A stretch of 64,000 nucleotides of DNA from JBEDUK01 sp963781595. GTDB taxonomy: Bacteria; Actinomycetota; UBA4738. The notes beneath the pieces were generated by a model. That model saw nothing but the letters and a program-made list of their open reading frames with translations, did not search any database and was not told the DNA's origin. Positions 59,652 through 64,000 of this stretch are shown here, one piece after another; position 1 is the stretch's first letter, and each line of letters opens with the position of its first letter. The stretch lies in contig CAWAGG010000006.1 in NCBI GenBank assembly GCA_963781595.1, forward strand, positions 1,302,001 to 1,366,000, read 5' to 3'. The position numbers were made by a program, and so were the translations under genes.

Positions 59652-61088
59652 ATGTTCGCGAAGCGCACCTGGTCCACGGCTCGTCTCTCCATCGCGGCAC
59701 CCGCGGTCGCGATCGCGATCGCCTCGGGCGCCGCCGCCCCTGGCGCGGTGCCCGACGCGAGCCCGTGGCAGTCGGCGGGCACCATGCACGTGGCCCGAGC
59801 CTCGGGCATGGTCGCCCAGCTCCAGACCGGCAAGGTCCTCGTGGCGGGCGGGTTGAACGGTTCGACGCTCCTGTCCAGCGCCGAGATCTACACGCAGTCC
59901 CAGTCGGGGACCGGAACGTGGACGACGACGGGTTCGATGCACGCCGCGCGACAGAGCGCCGAGGCGGTCACGTTGTTCGACGGACGGGTCCTGGTCGCCG
60001 GCGGCAAGGGATCCGGGAACACGATCCTGGCGACGGCGGAGCTGTACGACCCCGGCGCCGGTACCTGGGCCACGACCGGGAGCATGTCGAAGGCCCGGAA
60101 CGGTGCGACCTCGGCGCTCCTGTACGACGGCCGAGTGCTCGTGGCGGGTGGGACGGACGTCGGGAGCCCGGTCGACCCGCTCACGAGCGCGGAGATCTAC
60201 GACCCGAGCACGGGCAAGTGGACCTCCACGGGGAGCATGGTCCACCGGCGCGCGTTCGCCACGGCCACGCTCCTGGCGGGCGGGAAGGTCCTGGTCGCCG
60301 GCGGCGTGACGGCTTCGAACGGCACGCTGACGAGTACCGCGGAGCTGTACGACCCCGCGACCGGGAAGTGGTCGGCGGCGGGCACGATGACGGCGGCGCG
60401 CGATCACGCGATGGCGGCGCTGCTGTTCAACGGTCGAGTGTTGGTGATCGGCGGGCAGGGTTCGTCCGGGAAGCCGCTCGCGAGCGCCTCGCTCTACTCG
60501 CCGAACTCGAACTCGTGGTCCTCCGGCGGCACGTTCAGCGGCGGCCGGACCGCGGCGGCGACGGACGTGCTCTACTCGGGCAAGGTCCTCGTCGCGGGCG
60601 GTTTCGGCGGGAATGGGAACACGGTGCTGTCCTCCGCGAACCTGTACACGCCGGCCGGCAACGGCGGGCCCGGAACGTGGAAGGTGGCGGTCGCGATGCC
60701 GGCCGCCCGCGGGCACGCCATGGACGTACGCCTGAACAACGGGAAGGCGCTCGTCGCGGGCGGCTGGGCGAACAACGGGTCGAGCATCTCGCTGAAGTCG
60801 GCCGTGATGTACGCGCCGGTCCCGAACCCGACGTTCAACGTGACGCCCGGGTTCGGCCCGCCCGGCATCTCGGTGAAGGTGACCGGCGGCGGATTCACCC
60901 CGGCCGAACAGGTGAAGGTCTCCTTCGGGGGAACGGTGCTGGCGACGCTGACGACGAACGCGAACGGTGGGTTCACCGCGACGGTCGTGACCCCTTCGAA
61001 CGCCTCGATCGGCGGACACGTCATGAAGGCGGTGGGACAGACGAGCGCGCGGGTCGCCCAGCGCTGGTTCGCGACGCTCGCCCCGTAG
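59652..61088 (+). CDS. Secreted Kelch-repeat propeller protein
   Basis: 478 residues. A signal peptide (RLSIAAPAVAIAIASGAAAPG, cleavage after an Ala near residue 35) precedes six or seven Kelch repeats, each reading like GSM-x-x-x-R...L-x-x-G-(K/R)-V-L-V-A-G-G...AE-(I/L)-YDP-x-T-G-x-W. A C-terminal immunoglobulin-like IPT domain (FNVTPGFGPPGISVKVTGGG, FTPAEQVKVSFGGT) completes it. ATG 59652 with aggagg 5 bases upstream. Likely extracellular; binding partner unknown. Confidence 0.9.
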   Translation: MFAKRTWSTARLSIAAPAVAIAIASGAAAPGAVPDASPWQSAGTMHVARASGMVAQLQTGKVLVAGGLNGSTLLSSAEIYTQSQSGTGTWTTTGSMHAARQSAEAVTLFDGRVLVAGGKGSGNTILATAELYDPGAGTWATTGSMSKARNGATSALLYDGRVLVAGGTDVGSPVDPLTSAEIYDPSTGKWTSTGSMVHRRAFATATLLAGGKVLVAGGVTASNGTLTSTAELYDPATGKWSAAGTMTAARDHAMAALLFNGRVLVIGGQGSSGKPLASASLYSPNSNSWSSGGTFSGGRTAAATDVLYSGKVLVAGGFGGNGNTVLSSANLYTPAGNGGPGTWKVAVAMPAARGHAMDVRLNNGKALVAGGWANNGSSISLKSAVMYAPVPNPTFNVTPGFGPPGISVKVTGGGFTPAEQVKVSFGGTVLATLTTNANGGFTATVVTPSNASIGGHVMKAVGQTSARVAQRWFATLAP

Positions 61089-61108
61089 CCGCGGGCCGCG
61101 GGCCGCGG
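61088..61108. repeat. Short GC tandem repeat
   Basis: Three direct copies of the heptamer GCCGCGG overlap the stop codon of the Kelch gene. They can fold and may act as a weak terminator between the convergent Kelch gene and the gene at 61118. Confidence 0.5.
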
Positions 61109-61117
61109 GCGGCGCGG

Positions 61118-61375
61118 CTAGCGTCTCTTCTTCGGCAGGCCGGCCCCGGCGCCGACCTGCTCGGCGAACCCCCGCGCCTCGTCGAGGTGCACTTCGTCGA
61201 CGAACAGCCGCACGCCGTGCTCCCAGACGGCGCTGATCATCCCGGGTTCCTTGTACCACCAGGCGATCTTCCGCTCCTCGAGCTGCTCCGCGATCGCGTT
61301 CGCGTGCTCGCGCGTGAACTGCCCCAGGTAGACGGTCGTGATGTCGTCGGGCCCGCGTTCCCAGATCGTCGGCAC
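61118..61375 (-). CDS. Small conserved protein, unknown (DUF2007-like)
   Basis: An 85-residue protein, VYLGQFTREHANAIAEQLEE then WWYKEPG and a C-terminal LFVDEVHLDEARGFAEQV. The alpha-beta order resembles the putative signal-transducing DUF2007 domain. GTG start. No more can be said. Confidence 0.6.
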   Translation of the reverse strand: MPTIWERGPDDITTVYLGQFTREHANAIAEQLEERKIAWWYKEPGMISAVWEHGVRLFVDEVHLDEARGFAEQVGAGAGLPKKRR

Positions 61376-61478
61376 GGCGCCATCGTCTCATGCCGCCCGT
61401 GTCCGCGGCCGTTGGCGAGGGACGGCAGCACGTCGGAGGCTGGTGCCGCGATGAGGGGGAGGGATGCCGTTCGGCCGG

Positions 61479-61940
61479 TCAGATCGGGCCGCACCCGGCG
61501 CCGAGGAAAACGCGGATCGCGACGAGGTTCGTCCCATCCATGAGGGTCTCGACGCAGGCGCGGGGGCCACGGTCGACCTGCGCCTGCTCGGCCAGTTCGA
61601 CCCACGACCCGTCCTTCACCCGGTAGAAGCGCGTCGCGCCGTGGCCGAGACGCTGCAGGCTAACGACGGAACCGTCGTCCTCGGCGAGCCGGACCTGCTG
61701 GTCGTCGACGCGGTCGATCGTGCCGCCCAGCCAGACGACCGGTGGCGAGTCGGCGCCCAGGTCCTGCCGGGGCGTGGGTGGCGGGGGCGGGATCGGTTCG
61801 CCGCTCGACGTCGCCAGCACGGGCCGAGGGGACGTCGAGGAAGGGCTCGATGCAGCCCCGGTGGTGCCGCCGCAGGCCGCCGTCACGGCGGCCGTGAGCG
61901 CGACCACCAACGCGATCCGGATCCGCGATGCATCGGCCAT
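61479..61940 (-). CDS. Putative lipoprotein
   Basis: 153 residues. A signal segment (RIRIALVVALTAAVTAACGG) has Cys near residue 23 and a lipobox-like VTAAC. A Ser/Thr/Pro linker (about 30-60) and a small beta-rich domain (VVWLGGTIDRVDDQQVRLAE, FYRVKDGSWVELAEQ) follow, ending with two Cys. I do not recognise the family. ATG 61940 lies 5 bases after the stop of the matB gene, so both are probably in one transcript. Confidence 0.7.
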   Translation of the reverse strand: MADASRIRIALVVALTAAVTAACGGTTGAASSPSSTSPRPVLATSSGEPIPPPPPTPRQDLGADSPPVVWLGGTIDRVDDQQVRLAEDDGSVVSLQRLGHGATRFYRVKDGSWVELAEQAQVDRGPRACVETLMDGTNLVAIRVFLGAGCGPI

Positions 61941-61944
61941 CGCG

Positions 61945-63426
61945 TCAGGAGGGTGATCCGGCGTTCGGCTTGAGGAGGGCCTTGCGCACCTTGCCCATCT
62001 CGTTGCGGGGCAGCGCGTGGACGAACCGCACCTCGCGCGGGCGCTTGTGCGGAGCGAGCAGGGCGGCGACGTGGTCCTCCAGGTCCTTCGCGGACGGCGC
62101 GTCCGCATCGCGGTCCACGTCGCGGACGACGACCCACGCGACGATCCGCTCGCCGAGTCGTTCGTCCGGTTCGCCGGTGACGGCCGCCTCCGCCACCGAC
62201 GGGTGCTCCATCAGCGCCGCCTCGACCTCGCCGGCACCGACCTTGTACCCGCCGGTCTTGATCAGGTCGGTCGCGCGGCGGCCGACGATCCGTAGCGAGC
62301 CGTCGGTGGATCGCGTAGCGAGGTCTCCGGTGTGGAACCAGCCTTTTCGCATCACGGCCGCGGTGGCGTCCGGGCGGTTCAGGTAGCCGAGGAAGAGGTT
62401 CGGGCCGCGGACCACGACCTCGCCGATCGCGTCGGGTCCCGCGTCGGACGGCAGGTCAGCCCCGTCGTCGTCGACGAGCCGGACGTCCACGCCCGGGAGC
62501 GGCGGTCCCACCGACCCGGGCCGGCACTCGGCGTCCGCCCGAACCGCGCAGTTCATGATCGTCTCGGTCAGGCCGTACCGCTCGACGATCCGCTGTCCGG
62601 TCGAACGTTCGATCCGGTGCCACTCGCGAAGGGGCAGGGGCGCCGATCCGGAGACGAGCAATCGCGCTCGCCCGAGGGCGTCGGCCAGGGCGAGGTCGCG
62701 CTCGGCCTGCTCGGCCAGGGCGTGGTACATCGTGGGGACGCCGAACACCATCGTCGCGCCGCCCGCGAGCTCTTCGCGGATCGCGTCGGGGTCGAAGCGC
62801 CCGACGTGGCGGACCGAGCCGCCGACCCGGAGGGGTCCGAAGATCCCCAGGATCAGGCCATGCACGTGGAACAGCGGCAGGCCGTGGGTCAGGACGTCGT
62901 CGGGCGTCCAGTCCCAGACCTCGGCGAGGGCATCGAGGTTCGACGCGATCGCCCGGCGCGGCATCAGGACGCCCTTCGGCGGTCCGGTCGTGCCGGAGGT
63001 GTAGAAGACGAACGCCGGGTGCTCGTCGTCGGGCTCGGGTGGAAGTTCGACCCGCGAGCGGGCGGCTGGGTCGAGGTCCGGCGCGAACCGACGGAGCGCC
63101 TGCAGGGCCGCCGGGAGCACATCGGCGTCCGCGGCAACGATCGCGACGGGCTCGCTGTCTCGCACCACGTGGTCCAACTCCCGCTCGCCGAGCTTCGGAT
63201 TCAGCGGGACCGCGGTCCTTCCGGAGAGGATGGCGGCGACCACGCCGACGCACGTGTCGATCGACGGCGTCGCCCAGATCGCGACCCGGCCGGGGCCGGC
63301 CGAGTCGCCGGCGAGCCGGCGCGCGAACGCCGCCGCGGCGTCGTGGAGCTCGCGATACGTCATCGAGACGCCTGAGACGGTGACCGCAGGTCGATCGTCG
63401 GGCTCGCGCGCGGCGGGCAGCAGCAT
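61945..63426 (-). CDS. matB: Malonyl-CoA synthetase-like acyl-CoA ligase (MatB-like)
   Basis: About 493 residues of the AMP-forming acyl-CoA synthetase family: P-loop FVFYTSGTTGPPKGVLMP, LPLFHVHGLILGIFGPLR, RYGLTETIMN, hinge GRRATDLIKTGGYKVGAGE, and the catalytic Lys in PRNEMGKVRK. The whole chain resembles Streptomyces MatB closely, so malonate or methylmalonate is the likely acid, giving malonyl- or methylmalonyl-CoA. ATG 63426 follows a CATCCT box by 9 bases; the longer frame to 63516 has no support. The putative lipoprotein gene follows 4 bases after its stop. Confidence 0.88.
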   Translation of the reverse strand: MLLPAAREPDDRPAVTVSGVSMTYRELHDAAAAFARRLAGDSAGPGRVAIWATPSIDTCVGVVAAILSGRTAVPLNPKLGERELDHVVRDSEPVAIVAADADVLPAALQALRRFAPDLDPAARSRVELPPEPDDEHPAFVFYTSGTTGPPKGVLMPRRAIASNLDALAEVWDWTPDDVLTHGLPLFHVHGLILGIFGPLRVGGSVRHVGRFDPDAIREELAGGATMVFGVPTMYHALAEQAERDLALADALGRARLLVSGSAPLPLREWHRIERSTGQRIVERYGLTETIMNCAVRADAECRPGSVGPPLPGVDVRLVDDDGADLPSDAGPDAIGEVVVRGPNLFLGYLNRPDATAAVMRKGWFHTGDLATRSTDGSLRIVGRRATDLIKTGGYKVGAGEVEAALMEHPSVAEAAVTGEPDERLGERIVAWVVVRDVDRDADAPSAKDLEDHVAALLAPHKRPREVRFVHALPRNEMGKVRKALLKPNAGSPS

Positions 63427-63454
63427 CGTTCGGTCAGGATGGCAGACGTCGGCA

Positions 63455-63484
63455 TTGACCGCTTCCCGTGCGGCGCGGTAGCGT
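63455..63484 (+). promoter_or_regulatory. Promoter of the propeller gene at the window end
   Basis: TTGACC (63455-63460), an 18-base spacer, TAGCGT (63479-63484), about 45 bases before ATG 63534 with cgggagggggttctcggg between. Confidence 0.5.
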
Positions 63485-63533
63485 CCGGGTTCGCCTGCGC
63501 GCCCGCGGCAGACCACGGGAGGGGGTTCTCGGG

Positions 63534-64000
63534 ATGTTCCGCGGGGTGATCATCAGGCTACTGGTCCTCGTCGTCGCGGTCGCGCCGATCGTCGTCGATG
63601 TCGAGCCGGTCGCGCGCGCAGCTGGTCACGTGCCGAACGAGAGCGCGTCAGGCGGTTCACCGGGTTCGAGGATCGCGGGCAGGAAGCTCTGGCAGGAGCG
63701 ATACGACGGGCCGCGCCACAAGCGCGACGACGCGGCCGCCGTGGCCGTGAGTCCCGATGGCTCGAAGGTCTTCGTGACCGGCGGATCCAAGGGGTCGAAC
63801 GGGTACGGCTACGCCACCCTTGCGTACGACGCCTCGACGGGGAAGGTGCTCTGGGTGAGCCGCTTCGGAGAACCTGGCACCGCGTCCGACCTGGCCGTGA
63901 GCCCCGACGGCTCGAGAGTGTTCGTCACGGGATCCTCAGCCGCCAACGGCAACTACGACTTCGCGACGGTGGCCTACGAGTCCTCCACCGGGAACGAGCT
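63534..64000 (+). CDS. Secreted beta-propeller protein (partial, runs off the window)
   Basis: The first 155 codons of a propeller gene, cut by the window end. A signal peptide (GVIIRLLVLVVAVAPIVVDV) leads to blades with the same WQERYDGP, SPDGSKVFVTGG, ATLAYDASTGKVLW pattern as the frameshifted gene at 16037, so the two are paralogues. Here the frame is clean. Only two and a half blades are visible. Confidence 0.85.
   Translation, partial: MFRGVIIRLLVLVVAVAPIVVDVEPVARAAGHVPNESASGGSPGSRIAGRKLWQERYDGPRHKRDDAAAVAVSPDGSKVFVTGGSKGSNGYGYATLAYDASTGKVLWVSRFGEPGTASDLAVSPDGSRVFVTGSSAANGNYDFATVAYESSTGNE

Noticed and set aside
1..64000. CRISPR array, prophage, integron or insertion sequence
   Set aside because: No regularly spaced repeats, transposase, integrase or terminal inverted repeats were seen. 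The short tandem repeats present lie in coding low-complexity regions or are single hairpins.

Overview
This window is high-GC DNA from what looks like a deep-branching, probably uncultured actinobacterium. The reasons are GTG/TTG starts, many promoters with a TAnnnT -10 box 6-10 bases before the start codon (leaderless genes), an MshA-type mycothiol glycosyltransferase, an RsiG-like protein, an XRE plus HbhA-like pair, an F420-type luciferase-fold enzyme and a Streptomyces-type MatB. No rRNA, tRNA, CRISPR array, integrase or insertion sequence was seen. Most of the window reads as ordinary chromosome.

Region 1 (1-15 kb) is a cyclic-nucleotide neighbourhood. It has two giant tandem paralogues (cyclase domain, AAA-like region, nSTAND1 NTPase, membrane segment, WD40 propeller) and a decayed remnant of a third ATPase/TPR gene. 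A site-2 protease carrying two cyclic-nucleotide-binding domains, a Crp/Fnr regulator and a perfect TGTGA-N6-TCACA palindrome follow. Related parts recur later: a zinc-ribbon cyclase/ATPase at 20.3 kb and two single-domain cNMP-binding proteins at 38-39 kb, one of them frameshifted.

Region 2 (15-32 kb) holds a frameshifted secreted propeller gene, two acyl-CoA dehydrogenases flanking a decayed VapBC-like pair, an alkyltransferase-like DNA repair protein, DUF72, ferritin, a luciferase-like/SCP2 fusion, the RsiG-like gene, asparaginase II, XRE/HbhA-like and MshA. Region 3 (32-43 kb) has a candidate structured RNA, gamma-carbonic anhydrase, ProC, a CPBP protease, an ADH/SCP2/cNMP operon, an SDR, and MeaB with a B12-dependent acyl-CoA mutase large subunit.

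Region 4 (43-56 kb) is metal homeostasis. A copper module (CsoR, CopZ, CopA and a methyltransferase) shares one CsoR operator. A second module combines a CbiMQO nickel/cobalt ECF transporter, a Fur-family regulator, a heterodimeric ABC exporter and an MFS gene with an in-frame stop. All four promoters of the second module carry the same TTGCA-N6-TGCAA-like palindrome, and in each the palindrome supplies the -35 hexamer. This predicts a compact metal regulon run by the Fur-family protein.

Region 5 (56-64 kb) contains enoyl-CoA hydratase, GNAT, MBL hydrolase, a Kelch protein, small membrane or lipoproteins, MatB, and the start of a second propeller gene related to the broken one at 16 kb. Four genes show indels or nonsense changes; assembly error and real decay cannot be separated from the sequence alone.
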